From Bremerella sp. JC817 (GTDB taxonomy: Bacteria; Planctomycetota; Planctomycetia; Pirellulales; Pirellulaceae), in the NCBI RefSeq assembly GCF_040718835.1, contig NZ_JBFEFG010000253.1:124001-188000 (forward strand): a stretch of 64,000 bases of DNA. Direction: 5' to 3'. The notes beneath the pieces were generated by a model. It was not told the origin of the DNA, ran no database searches, and saw only the letters and a list, made by a program, of their open reading frames with translations. Every line of letters starts with the position of its first letter. The first letter of the stretch is position 1. Of this stretch, positions 8,724 through 16,575 are shown in pieces. A program made the translations under genes and the position numbers.

Positions 8724-8894
8724 AATAAATCGATTTGATTTTCGATCGCAGCAAAATACTTCAATTGGCCTCGTCAGCCAACGGCAATTCGGGCCGACGG
8801 TTGATTTATCGCAATTTCGACATTGAGAGAAATTGCCGACTTTGATACCTATGGGCACGAACCTGTGCAAAGTTTGACCGTGAGCAAGAATGTC

Positions 8895-9551
8895 ATGGCT
8901 TTTATCGAGTTGCTCGCCCATCGTGGGCTTTGGGAGCAATTGGAAGAACGTAATCAGCCGAAAGCCCTAGAAGCCGCACTTCGGGCGGGGTTTGGGGTAG
9001 AGACCGATATACGTGATTTCCAGGGAACGTTGGTCATCAGCCACGACATGCCGAATGGGGAAGAACAGACTTTCGAGCAGTTCCTCGCCCAGTACCAGGC
9101 TCTCGGATGTAAATCCACACTGGCTTTGAATATCAAGGCCGATGGAATGGCAAAGCAGATTCAAGCCTTGCTTGAACAATTCCAGGTAACGAATTACTTC
9201 TGCTTTGACATGGCAATTCCCGACTTGCTGGCATATTGGCAAAGTGGCATGACCTACTTCGCTCGTCGCAGTGAGTACGAACCATTAACACCGATTACTG
9301 ATATCGCACCTGGTATTTGGCTGGATGCGTTTCAAGGGCAGTGGTTTTCGGTTGACGACATTTGGGAGCATTTGAAACGAGGACAGGATGTCTGCGTTGT
9401 ATCTCCCGAACTTCATCGCCGAGACTATGAGACGACGTGGCATCAATTGGTGGAACTGCGAGATCGATTGAATTCGCTGGATTCAGCGACTCAAGAGGCG
9501 GCAGGTCAATTGATGTTGTGTACTGACTTTCCTCAAAAATTCCCGGTCTAG
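8895..9551 (+). CDS. glycerophosphodiester phosphodiesterase-family (GDPD) protein
   Basis: About 218 residues from the ATG at 8895. The GDPD active-site elements are in order: AHRG near the start, ETD (the Glu-x-Asp metal ligands) and SHD. The family cleaves or transfers phosphodiesters in a TIM barrel using a divalent metal. LALNIKADG replaces the LEIK segment of classical GDPDs. The frame is open upstream to a TTG at 8823, but the catalytic AHRG already begins within ten residues of the chosen ATG, as is normal. No signal peptide is present, so it is cytoplasmic and not a periplasmic lipid-scavenging GlpQ. The HAD gene follows after three bases, indicating translational coupling. Confidence 0.75.
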   Translation: MAFIELLAHRGLWEQLEERNQPKALEAALRAGFGVETDIRDFQGTLVISHDMPNGEEQTFEQFLAQYQALGCKSTLALNIKADGMAKQIQALLEQFQVTNYFCFDMAIPDLLAYWQSGMTYFARRSEYEPLTPITDIAPGIWLDAFQGQWFSVDDIWEHLKRGQDVCVVSPELHRRDYETTWHQLVELRDRLNSLDSATQEAAGQLMLCTDFPQKFPV

Positions 9552-9554
9552 ACA

Positions 9555-10202
9555 ATGTCTATTAAAGCAATCGTTTTCGACATGGACGGCGTTCTGATTG
9601 ATGCTAAAGAATGGCATTACGACGCTTTGAATCAGGCACTCGAGTTGTTCGGTTTCACAATTCCCCGAGTGGACCACGAGACTCGTTACGATGGCCTCCC
9701 GACGAAGACCAAGCTAGGCCAGCTTTCTGAGTGCACGACGCTGCCGACTGCACTACATGGTTTCATTAATCAGATGAAGCAAGTGTATACGTTGAGTTTA
9801 GCCCGTGAATTGTTGCGACCTGATCCGCAGCATGTAGAAATGCTCAGCACACTGAAGGCGAATGGTTACGTCCTAGGTGTCGCTTCGAATTCTGTGCGAA
9901 CGAGCGTCGATCTGATGATGGACCTGGCTGGTCTGTCTCCGTTTCTCGATTTCACGCTCAGCAACGATGACGTCGTTTCGCCAAAGCCAGCTCCCGAGAT
10001 TTATACCACGGCCATGCGGCTTGCTCGGGTGATGCCTCATGAATGTCTGGTCGTCGAAGACAATCCATTTGGCTGGAAAGCCGCTTTGGGGGCTGGTGCT
10101 CATTTGCTGAAAGTGGCAAACGTCCAAGAGGTGAGTTACGAAAATGTCATCGGCGCTGTAAATCAGGCCAACGCCGAAGTGCCACGTTCCCGGGCCGCCT
10201 AA
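9555..10202 (+). CDS. HAD superfamily phosphatase
   Basis: 215 residues. All four HAD motifs are visible: FDMDGVLID (nucleophile and acid/base Asp), VASNSV (motif II Ser/Asn), KPAPEIY (motif III Lys) and VVEDNPFG (motif IV acidic pair). A helical cap sits between motifs I and II, as in beta-phosphoglucomutase/phosphoglycolate phosphatase relatives. It probably dephosphorylates a small sugar or polyol phosphate. The gene begins three bases after the GDPD stop, so the two are co-translated and probably act in sequence, for example diester cleavage followed by phosphate removal. The substrate is not known. Confidence 0.85.
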   Translation: MSIKAIVFDMDGVLIDAKEWHYDALNQALELFGFTIPRVDHETRYDGLPTKTKLGQLSECTTLPTALHGFINQMKQVYTLSLARELLRPDPQHVEMLSTLKANGYVLGVASNSVRTSVDLMMDLAGLSPFLDFTLSNDDVVSPKPAPEIYTTAMRLARVMPHECLVVEDNPFGWKAALGAGAHLLKVANVQEVSYENVIGAVNQANAEVPRSRAA

Positions 10203-10231
10203 CGAATCTGAAGTTCGCCGAACCAGCAAAG

Positions 10232-10257
10232 TGCTAGCAGCCTTCGACCTGCTAGCA
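10232..10257. terminator. hairpin between convergent genes, possible terminator
   Basis: A perfect 9-bp inverted repeat (tgctagcag at 10232-10240 with ctgctagca at 10249-10257, loop ccttcgac) lies 30 bases after the HAD stop and 67 bases before the end of the facing gene. No U-run follows on either strand, so termination is less certain than for the other hairpins. Confidence 0.45.
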
Positions 10258-10323
10258 ACACACCATGGTCGGCTTCAGCATCTAACGAAGTCTATGAGTT
10301 AATGCAACGAAGCCATCTTCACG

Positions 10324-11250
10324 CTAACCAGCCCAACGCTGCCCGGGCTTGATCTCTTTTACGCGGTTGGCCGATTGGTAAAGATTGCCGGTCGAGCCGA
10401 GGACGCCTCGGTGGAGGTGTTTGAGGGCCTGACCTTCGGCGATTTCCGTCGGTGTCCACTGGGTGTAGGCCAGATTATAGAGCCACTGGCTTCGTGAAGG
10501 CATCGACGGCGTTTCGATCTCTTCCAGACGACGGTTCAGTACTGCGTCGCCGTTCTCACTATCTTCCGCGACGAATACCGGGATTCCGGCCAGGGTTGCT
10601 TCGACTCCGGCGTTGGAGTTGAACGTGACCATCGCCCAGGCATCGTACAGATCTTCCTGCAACCTAGGGGCGTTTGAGATCTGCACGTCGACACTTCGCA
10701 TGTCGATTGCATCGCGGTGCAAGGGATGCGGTCGAAAGACGATTGGGCGACGGGTCAGGTAACGCAGTTGCATCGCGGTCGCGCGGCACCACTGGGCGTG
10801 GTCGGTATGCTGGACCGAACTGCCCCAGGGAATCTGACCGCAAAGCAGGACATGCTTGCCAGTATTCCGCCAGGGCATCACGCGAACTTTCAGCAGCTCC
10901 CAGCGATCGGCCGGGCAATTCAAATTGCAAAAGTTCACGCGTCTATCCGGCCCGCCCCAGCCAACGGTGAAGTAGTGCTCGCGATGGATGATCCCGTCCT
11001 CGACAACGATATGCTGTCCCGTTCGCGACGCTGACTTGTGCTGGGCAACGATCGAGCTATTCCCACATTTGGCGTCGGGGATCGTTCTTGCCAGGCCAAA
11101 TGTGACGGCAACTTCGCACGGCGAATATCCTTCCTCTATCGGAAAGATCGAGCAGGGAACGTCGAGCGATCTCAAACCCTCGGCAAATGCCAAAAGGGCC
11201 TGCTTGTGACGTGGTTGATCGTTGGGAATGAAAACTCCGAAGTAGGTCAT
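10324..11250 (-). CDS. capsule-polysaccharide (KpsC/KpsS-like) glycosyltransferase relative
   Basis: 308 residues from the ATG at 11250; AAGGA lies nine bases upstream, and an in-frame TTG at 11256 is less likely. The C-terminal half shows RRPIVFRPHP and then VTFNSNAGVEATLAGIPVFV. An RPHP motif followed by an N-S-x-x-G-x-E-A-x-x-x-G-x-P motif is characteristic of the GT-B-like capsule synthesis proteins of the KpsC/KpsS group. The middle has WGSSVQHTDHAQW. There is no signal peptide or membrane segment. Its position beside the sugar-activation genes supports a role in surface glycan assembly. Family membership is inferred from two motifs and the overall layout only. Confidence 0.55.
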   Translation of the reverse strand: MTYFGVFIPNDQPRHKQALLAFAEGLRSLDVPCSIFPIEEGYSPCEVAVTFGLARTIPDAKCGNSSIVAQHKSASRTGQHIVVEDGIIHREHYFTVGWGGPDRRVNFCNLNCPADRWELLKVRVMPWRNTGKHVLLCGQIPWGSSVQHTDHAQWCRATAMQLRYLTRRPIVFRPHPLHRDAIDMRSVDVQISNAPRLQEDLYDAWAMVTFNSNAGVEATLAGIPVFVAEDSENGDAVLNRRLEEIETPSMPSRSQWLYNLAYTQWTPTEIAEGQALKHLHRGVLGSTGNLYQSANRVKEIKPGQRWAG

Positions 11251-11699
11251 AAACAACAGTCCTTGTCGTTGTTATGTGAAGACCTGGGGTGGCATTCAGC
11301 ACTGGAACTTGGGACAGCGAATCTTCCTGGGGTGTCGAATTCAATTCAGGTATCGTCTAGCACTTCTGCAAGGCACGATAAGAGACCGTTACTACGGCTG
11401 TCGATATCAAAGTGCCGAATCCTGCCCTGCTGCTATCCGCAGCGTTTCTCTCGCGTTGTCGCGGGTAAATGAAAGAGTCGCCAGATGCAGTTTCGTTTGC
11501 ACGGAAAAACCCAGTGGTTGCAAGTCGAAAGACCTGGTCCCCAGCGACGGTCAGCAGTGCATGCAATTTCCAAGCGAGAGACGCGGCGAATGCGTATTTC
11601 AGGCTGAAATGCCAGACAACCAATCTGTCGCCGCGATAAAGTGAGCCAACGGACTCACTTGAAGAATGCCTTCCGAAGGAGATGGAAGGAAAATAAAAG
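11251..11699. other. gene-free interval upstream of the KpsC-like gene
   Basis: About 450 bases. Short frames exist on both strands, but none has convincing codon use, a ribosome site or recognisable protein. The end next to tRNA-Ala holds an imperfect hairpin (about 11639-11661, aagtgag...ctcactt) that could end the tRNA transcript on the minus strand. The rest should carry the promoter of the KpsC-like gene, which could not be pinned down. Confidence 0.5.
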
Positions 11700-11772
11700 T
11701 GGAGCTGATGAGGATTGAACTCACGACCTCTGCATTGCGAACGCAGCGCTCTCCCAGCTGAGCTACAGCCCC
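11700..11772 (-). tRNA. tRNA-Ala (anticodon CGC)
   Basis: Folds as a 73-base cloverleaf on the minus strand: acceptor GGGGCTG/CAGCTCC, D-arm GCTC/GAGC, anticodon stem CTGCG/TGCAG with loop TTCGCAA, T-arm GTGAG/CTCAT with loop TTCAATC. The G3-U70 wobble pair, the alanine identity element, is present. The anticodon CGC reads GCG codons. The 3' CCA is not encoded: after discriminator A the sequence continues CTTTTATTTT. Confidence 0.95.
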
Positions 11773-11786
11773 TTGGTATCGTTTTA

Positions 11787-11815
11787 ATTTTAGGTTGGCG
11801 AAATGGTGTCGTCCA
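11787..11815 (-). promoter_or_regulatory. probable sigma-70-type promoter of tRNA-Ala
   Basis: On the minus strand TGGACG (11815-11810) and TAAAAT (11792-11787) are separated by 17 bases. The -10 box matches the consensus at five of six positions, the -35 at four. Transcription would start about eight bases before the tRNA 5' end. Seen by eye only. Confidence 0.5.
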
Positions 11816-11842
11816 GATGAAAGCTGAAGGAAAACTATCTGG

Positions 11843-13258
11843 TTAAAAGGCGTTTTCGCCGATGCTCTGGCTGTTGCGGAACGACTTAATGTGCGTTGGC
11901 ATGCCCTGTTTTTCGGACAGCGAATCCCATTCGGAAGCCGCCTCTTTCCAAATGGTGTCGATATCTTCTGGTCTGGCAATTGTCTTCTGAATCGCTTCCG
12001 CGACCACCTGGCGATAGGCATCCCGCTCGGGGATTCGCAGTGCCGACAGGTGCTTGGGCGACTGAAGCTGTTGCATCGAGACCTGGGCGTATTGCCGTAG
12101 GGCTGTCCCTGGCAGGTTGCCCGGCATCCACGCATCGGACATTGGTAAAGAGGAGATTCGGCACAAAGTGGTTCGCGAAGAAGCAGGAGAAATCAACGGC
12201 AAAACCTCTGCGCTGGTAAGCAAAGCCAAGAGGTCTGCGGCTTTGACTGTCTGTCCACTGGACGAGGATACCGAGCCGACCAGGCCTGAAGTCGAAAGCA
12301 GCGGAACGCTTACGACTTCACCGCTTGGGCTAGACAGCCACTGGCCGTTGGAGATTTGGTAAGTCTGTTTCGAACCGGGAATTGGAGCGAAGATGATGTC
12401 GTCCGGCACGGTATCAGCCACGATCGTTTCTTTGCAGATCCAACCCAAGGCCAGCACTGATTTGCCGGAAAGGAAGGCTTCGGCCGAGGCTTTCGGATCA
12501 AGCGAGTTGTACTCGTCTGGAATGGTCGCCGCGATTTGGGCGAGTTCTTTGGCGGCCCGAGTGAAGCCAGGCGTATCGATCCGGGCCTTGCCGCTGGTGA
12601 AATCGAAGTAGGTCGAAAGGTTCTCGCCATGCTTCACGTACGAGGCACTGCGGGCAAGCCAGAGACTTGGCACGTACGCTTCGTCGAGTGGCTCGAGCGT
12701 GGCGGCGGCGATCACGTCGTTCGTCTTCAGAAACTCGCTGTTGTGGATCTTCTCGACTGCGGAGGCGTACTCTTCCCAGGTTTGTGGAACTTGAAGGTCG
12801 AACTGTTTCAAGATGTCGGTCCGTGCCATCAGCATCAGGACGGGGCTGCCGAGCGGAAGGGCGTAGGGCTTGGCGCCCCAGCGAAGTTCGGAGTGGGCGA
12901 TACCCTGGGCAATATCGGGCATCTGCACCATGTCGCCATTCAACGTGGCACTGGGAACCGGAACGATCCAGTCGCGTGCGATCAGGTCGCCCATCATCGC
13001 TGGCGGGTAAATCAAGATGTCCTTCGTGAATCGCTTTTCGTTGAACAGCACTTCGGTCGTTACGACATCGACTGTGATGGCGTCTTCGCTACGGGCAGCC
13101 AGTTCGCGGCGAATCGTTTCGGCGATTGCTTGGTCGCCGACGATGGCAATCGACAGTGGTGGCGTCTTGATTTCTGGCAGGTCCTTCGAGCCGGAACGGC
13201 CGGTACAACCCACAAACCAGGCAGACAGGAATAGCAGCAGCGAGATGCGAAACGTCAT
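11843..13258 (-). CDS. lipoprotein extracellular solute-binding protein (ABC family 1 type)
   Basis: 471 residues from the ATG at 13258, chosen because it begins directly with a lipoprotein signal sequence (MTFRISLLLFLSAWFVGC; Cys as the lipid-modified residue). The mature protein has the two-lobe pattern of carbohydrate-type binding proteins (LSIAIVGDQAIAETI near the start, WEEYASAVEKI, YVPSLWLARSAS, AFLSGKSVLALGW). Such proteins deliver a solute to an ABC permease. No permease or ATPase gene is adjacent, so it is an orphan receptor or works with a distant transporter. It is followed at a distance of 70 bases by tRNA-Ala. The ligand is unknown; sugar is a guess from the family. Confidence 0.8.
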   Translation of the reverse strand: MTFRISLLLFLSAWFVGCTGRSGSKDLPEIKTPPLSIAIVGDQAIAETIRRELAARSEDAITVDVVTTEVLFNEKRFTKDILIYPPAMMGDLIARDWIVPVPSATLNGDMVQMPDIAQGIAHSELRWGAKPYALPLGSPVLMLMARTDILKQFDLQVPQTWEEYASAVEKIHNSEFLKTNDVIAAATLEPLDEAYVPSLWLARSASYVKHGENLSTYFDFTSGKARIDTPGFTRAAKELAQIAATIPDEYNSLDPKASAEAFLSGKSVLALGWICKETIVADTVPDDIIFAPIPGSKQTYQISNGQWLSSPSGEVVSVPLLSTSGLVGSVSSSSGQTVKAADLLALLTSAEVLPLISPASSRTTLCRISSLPMSDAWMPGNLPGTALRQYAQVSMQQLQSPKHLSALRIPERDAYRQVVAEAIQKTIARPEDIDTIWKEAASEWDSLSEKQGMPTHIKSFRNSQSIGENAF

Positions 13259-13284
13259 GAGATTTTCAAACGATAAGCTGTTGT

Positions 13285-13539
13285 TCACCAATAGAGAACC
13301 CGCATCGTAGTCCGATTATCGATGGGCCACAATGCTTCCAGGGGGCTTCCGTCATCGCTCGCGATAACTTCAGAAAAGTCATGAACACCTAGCCCATGCA
13401 ACCCGTAGAAAAAGATTTGGCGTGCGTCTCGATAAGTCCGCTGATAGACTGGCCAGCCAGGCAAAAGAAACGATCCGGCAAGTTCGACTAGGGCAGGGCG
13501 GTTGGTTATGCGAATGCACGAGAAGGTCGCGGTGGTCAC
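13285..13539 (-). CDS. possible small hypothetical protein
   Basis: Open frame of 84 codons filling the gap between the solute-binding protein gene (27 bases downstream) and the divergent SDR gene, whose start it overlaps by about 30 bases. The C-terminal part (GLHGLGVHDFSEVI, ending TMRVLYW) has a natural amino-acid mix. Upstream overlap with a well-supported divergent start is unusual, so a later start (for example a TTG about 60 codons from the end) is possible. No known domain is recognised. It may be a non-coding promoter region instead. Confidence 0.25.
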   Translation of the reverse strand: MTTATFSCIRITNRPALVELAGSFLLPGWPVYQRTYRDARQIFFYGLHGLGVHDFSEVIASDDGSPLEALWPIDNRTTMRVLYW

Positions 13540-14275
13540 CGGCGGCGCTCAGGGTATCGGGGCAGGCTGTGTTAAGATTCTGGCACGTGAAGGGGCTCAT
13601 GTTGCCATTTTGGATGTGAATCGCGAAGCTGCCTCTTCTTTGATCGACGAGATCAACTCCGCCGGACTTGGTCGAGCGTTCTTTGTGCCGTGCGATGTGA
13701 CCCAGCGTGAAGAACTTCGCGAGGCGATCGACGAATCGTCCCGGGCCTGGGGAAGGATCGATTGCCTGGTCAATAATGCGGGGTATCATCCACCGGCAAC
13801 TTCGCTGGAAACATCGACGCCGGAACTGTTGCGAGAAACCTTCGCCATCAATTTCGACAGCACCTTCTTTGCCTGTCAGTTCGCCTTGCCTCACTTGCGT
13901 TCGTCGCGAGGAACGATCATCAACATCAGCTCGATGACGGCCGTTCTCGGGCAGAAAGATTCGACGGCCTACGCGGCGACGAAAGGGGCTCAACTTAGCT
14001 TCACGAAAGCCTTGGCCTTGGAACTGGGGCCTGAAGGAATTCGCGTTAACGCGGTTCTTCCCAGTAACGTCGATACCCCCATGATGCATCGCTGGGCGAA
14101 CACGCTCGATAATCCGGAAAGTGCCTTGCAGCAAATCGCCGAACTGCAAGTGCTCGGGCGGATGGCTTCGATTGAAGAGATCGGCCGCGTCGTACTATTT
14201 CTGGCGAGCGAAGACTCCAGTTTCATCACCGGTCAGGGAATCGAAGTCGACGGCGGCGCGAGTCTCGATTACTAG
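13508..14275 (+). CDS. short-chain dehydrogenase/reductase (classical SDR)
   Basis: 255 residues. The Rossmann motif VTGGAQGIG lies near the N-terminus, then NNAGYHPP, the catalytic Ser in INISSM, the catalytic pair in AYAATKG (YxxxK), and a C-terminal GQGIEVDGGASLDY. This is the layout of 3-oxoacyl-ACP reductase-like and sugar or alcohol dehydrogenases using NAD(P)H. The acidic residue after the second strand (VAILDVNREA) suggests preference for NAD(H). ATG codons at 13508 and 13514 are both usable. The stop overlaps the stop of the facing SpoU gene in a shared CTAG. The substrate is unknown. Confidence 0.85.
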   Translation: MRMHEKVAVVTGGAQGIGAGCVKILAREGAHVAILDVNREAASSLIDEINSAGLGRAFFVPCDVTQREELREAIDESSRAWGRIDCLVNNAGYHPPATSLETSTPELLRETFAINFDSTFFACQFALPHLRSSRGTIINISSMTAVLGQKDSTAYAATKGAQLSFTKALALELGPEGIRVNAVLPSNVDTPMMHRWANTLDNPESALQQIAELQVLGRMASIEEIGRVVLFLASEDSSFITGQGIEVDGGASLDY

Positions 14276-14775
14276 CCGCCAGGAAACTGTCGGCAGAACT
14301 CGTACAACGCCATGCAGGTCGCTGTGGCGGCATTGTAACTGTAAGGCATGCCATAAACCGGAATCTCGACGGTCGCATCGAGCAGGCTCAAGATGTCTTC
14401 GGTGATACCTAGGCGTTCGTTGCCGATCACCAGGATCGTTTTTCTGACGAACTCGAAGTGGTGAATGTCGTGCGAGTTGGTCGTCTGCTCGAGACCGACC
14501 AGGGTGTAGCCTTCCTTTTTATAGTCTCGGAGCACAGGGGCGAGGCTACGGTGTTTCGAGATCGGAAGTTTCTCGGCGCCATCGCGGGCGATCTTCGGAT
14601 CGATCTTCACGTTTCCGCATACGATCACCTTGCTGACCGCGCAACACGATGCTGCTCGAACAATTCGAGAAACGTTGACGTTGCTTCGCATCGGACAGCA
14701 GGCGACGATCAAGTCGCGCGGCTTGTCCAGCACGGTAGGTGGCTTGTGGCGAAGGTGTTCGAAATCGGAATCCAT
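14272..14775 (-). CDS. SpoU/TrmH family RNA 2'-O-ribose methyltransferase
   Basis: 167 residues, the short single-domain form of the SPOUT superfamily. Seen in order: RSNVNVSRIVRAASCC (motif 1 with Asn and Arg), LVIGNERLGI (motif 2, IGNE-x-x-G) and IPVYGMPYSYNAATATCMALYEF (motif 3), of which the knot-forming core is intact. These enzymes methylate ribose 2'-OH in tRNA or rRNA with SAM and act as dimers. Target nucleotide is not assignable. It converges on the SDR gene with a four-base stop overlap. No extra RNA-binding domain is present, as in TrmL-like proteins. Confidence 0.8.
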   Translation of the reverse strand: MDSDFEHLRHKPPTVLDKPRDLIVACCPMRSNVNVSRIVRAASCCAVSKVIVCGNVKIDPKIARDGAEKLPISKHRSLAPVLRDYKKEGYTLVGLEQTTNSHDIHHFEFVRKTILVIGNERLGITEDILSLLDATVEIPVYGMPYSYNAATATCMALYEFCRQFPGG

Positions 14776-14902
14776 GGTCGATCGGCCTTGGGCAGGACTG
14801 GGTTGCTTGGGGACCAGTCGCTACGATACAAACGAGTTTGGTAGATATCCCTTGGGGTTATCGTAATCTGCGGACAATTGATCGAGGAAGGCGGGGCGAG
14901 AT

Positions 14903-15493
14903 ATGAAATCCCATTGGTATGCCATCTTACTTTTGGCGGCCGTTTGTGGCTGCAATGCCGAGTCTCCGGAAGGGATGAGTTCGCCGGTCGAAGTCGCCTC
15001 GACTCCAGAGCCTGCCTCGACCGAGGTGACCACGAAGGTGCTGGATTCCAGCGGAATCCAGATGCTGATCGAGTCGTACCGAGGCAAGGTGGTTGTCGTC
15101 GACTATTGGTCGACCAATTGCCCACCTTGCATTCGGGAACTGCCTGGGCTGGTGAAGCTGTCGCAAGAGTATCCGGCCAGCGAAGTGAAGTGCATGACGG
15201 TCAGTCTCGACTATATCGGTGTCGCGGGTGAAAAGCCGGAAGACAGTACTGAAGCGGTCATGAGGATTTTGAAGCACGTCGATGCCCGGTTCGACAATAT
15301 TATCGCCGCCGATGATTCGGAAGCGATGCTGAAGAAGCTCGACCTGAGTGCTCCCCCGGCCGTTTACGTTTACGGAAAAGATGGCAAGCTGGTCAAGCGT
15401 TTCGATAACGAGAACGCGACCGGTGAAGGTGACGAATTCACCTACGCCAAAGACGTACAGCCGCTGGTGGCAGAGCTGTTACAGCAGAAGTAG
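14903..15493 (+). CDS. TlpA/ResA-like thioredoxin-fold lipoprotein
   Basis: 196 residues. The signal sequence ends in a lipobox (LLLAAVCGC) and is followed by a Ser/Pro/Glu-rich linker to about residue 45. The thioredoxin domain has VVVDYWSTNCPPC with the redox pair CPPC, and the cis-Pro region SAPPAVYVYGKDG. Such proteins are membrane-anchored thiol oxidoreductases outside the cytoplasm, often reducing cysteines for cytochrome c or copper-centre assembly. No cytochrome or Dsb gene is adjacent, so the partner is unknown. A strong terminator closes the gene at 15518-15555. Confidence 0.85.
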   Translation: MKSHWYAILLLAAVCGCNAESPEGMSSPVEVASTPEPASTEVTTKVLDSSGIQMLIESYRGKVVVVDYWSTNCPPCIRELPGLVKLSQEYPASEVKCMTVSLDYIGVAGEKPEDSTEAVMRILKHVDARFDNIIAADDSEAMLKKLDLSAPPAVYVYGKDGKLVKRFDNENATGEGDEFTYAKDVQPLVAELLQQK

Positions 15494-15517
15494 AGCCTGG
15501 AAGTGGCTCAAGAAACA

Positions 15518-15555
15518 AAGAAGGCTACCTGAGGACACGTTCAGGTAGCCTTCTT
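15518..15555. terminator. bidirectional intrinsic terminator
   Basis: Perfect 15-bp inverted repeat (15518-15532 with 15541-15555) around the loop ggacacgt. The stem begins with AAGAAGG and ends CCTTCTT, giving short U-rich tails on both strands. It lies between the convergent thioredoxin-like and ArsR genes. Confidence 0.85.
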
Positions 15556-15584
15556 GCGAGCCTCGTATTGAGGAGTGAGGGTTC

Positions 15585-16076
15585 TTACCGGGCAGCGGCA
15601 ACCTCTGGCGTTTCCGTTTCTAGTCGTACCATCATGGCTTCACCGAAGTCGATCTTGTCGTCTTCGAGGCCTGGGACGCGGCGGAACAACACTTCCGCAA
15701 AGCGGCCGAATTGTTCGGGGATCACGCGATAGAAGTTGTTCTTGCCATCGCGACGCGATTCGATCAGGCCACAAGTCTTCAGCAGTGCCAGGTGATGGCT
15801 GACTGCGGGTTGGCTTTGGTCGAGCAGGTCGCAGAGCGAGCGAACATTCAGCTCCCCAGCTTGCAGCAAGTAGCTGAGGATCTTCAGCCGAGTTTCGTCG
15901 GCCAGAAGCTTGAAGAGTTGCACCAACTGGCGGGCAACGTCTTCGTTCAAGGGTTCGTAAGGCGAGGGTTCTTTGCCTGAATCAACAGGCTCGGAAACGT
16001 GAGCGGGACTATCGCTCTCGGCGTAGTACCCTTTGGACAGCGATTGTCCGTTGGCTGGTGTGGCCAAGAACATCAT
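15585..16076 (-). CDS. ArsR/SmtB family winged-helix transcriptional regulator
   Basis: 163 residues from the ATG at 16076, chosen because GGAG lies ten bases upstream; a longer frame to 16184 has no ribosome site. A linker of about 50 residues precedes the winged helix, whose core reads LLADETRLKILSYLL, then the recognition helix QSQPAVSHHLALL and wing GLIESRRDGKNNFYRV. ArsR proteins are dimeric repressors released by metal or other signals. The alpha-3 metal motif ELCVCDL is replaced by VRSLCDLL with one Cys, so classic As/Cd sensing is unlikely. It is divergent from the oligopeptide transporter operon and could regulate it. Confidence 0.85.
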   Translation of the reverse strand: MMFLATPANGQSLSKGYYAESDSPAHVSEPVDSGKEPSPYEPLNEDVARQLVQLFKLLADETRLKILSYLLQAGELNVRSLCDLLDQSQPAVSHHLALLKTCGLIESRRDGKNNFYRVIPEQFGRFAEVLFRRVPGLEDDKIDFGEAMMVRLETETPEVAAAR

Positions 16077-16575
16077 GGTAGTTCTTCTCCGTGAGAGTAA
16101 GGCTTGGGCCCCTACCTGAAAAGTTAAGTCAACTGGCCCCATAACTGGATAAGTCACGCCTCGGAGATAGCTTGACGCGGCCAATGCTTAACTCGTATTC
16201 GCCCAATGATGGCGAAATGGAGAAATGCAGGTTCCAACGAAGACGCGTAAAGTTAAACCAAGCGGCGCTGAGCAAACCCAAATTCGGTAGTTGAACCAAG
16301 CGCTAACGGCTCGCTTACCAAAATCGAGCCTCGCCACACCGTACGACCGACATGACGAAGGGGTTCGCTCATTTCCGGAGTATCGAACAATTCACATCAA
16401 ACTGCAACATTCCATCGAAATTTGAGGGGGTGCTGTTGCGCCTTTGTTGCGGGTGGTTCGATTGAGATCAGCATATCGTCATCTCTTGCGGGATTTGATA
16501 CAATCATTAATTCGGGTGATAATAAGCCCTTGCACTACATGCTGCCGACTGCCTGATCGAGCGAGAAATCACCGG
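16077..16575. other. intergenic regulatory region between arsR-like and opp genes
   Basis: About 500 bases without a gene, separating divergent genes. The left part must hold the ArsR promoter. The right part holds a good promoter for the transporter operon (16495-16523). No credible small protein is seen; a frame running into the OppA gene from 16444 lacks a ribosome site and starts upstream of the natural signal anchor. Confidence 0.5.
16495..16523 (+). promoter_or_regulatory. probable sigma-70-type promoter of the opp operon
   Basis: TTGATA (16495-16500) and GATAAT (16518-16523) are 17 bases apart. Each box differs from consensus at one or two positions. The start of transcription would fall near 16530, about 45 bases before the OppA ATG at 16576. 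Confidence 0.55.

Noticed and set aside
11276..11644. Frame of 122 codons in the gap upstream of tRNA-Ala
   Set aside because: Random-looking composition, no ribosome site, no recognisable motif; the opposite strand is equally open.
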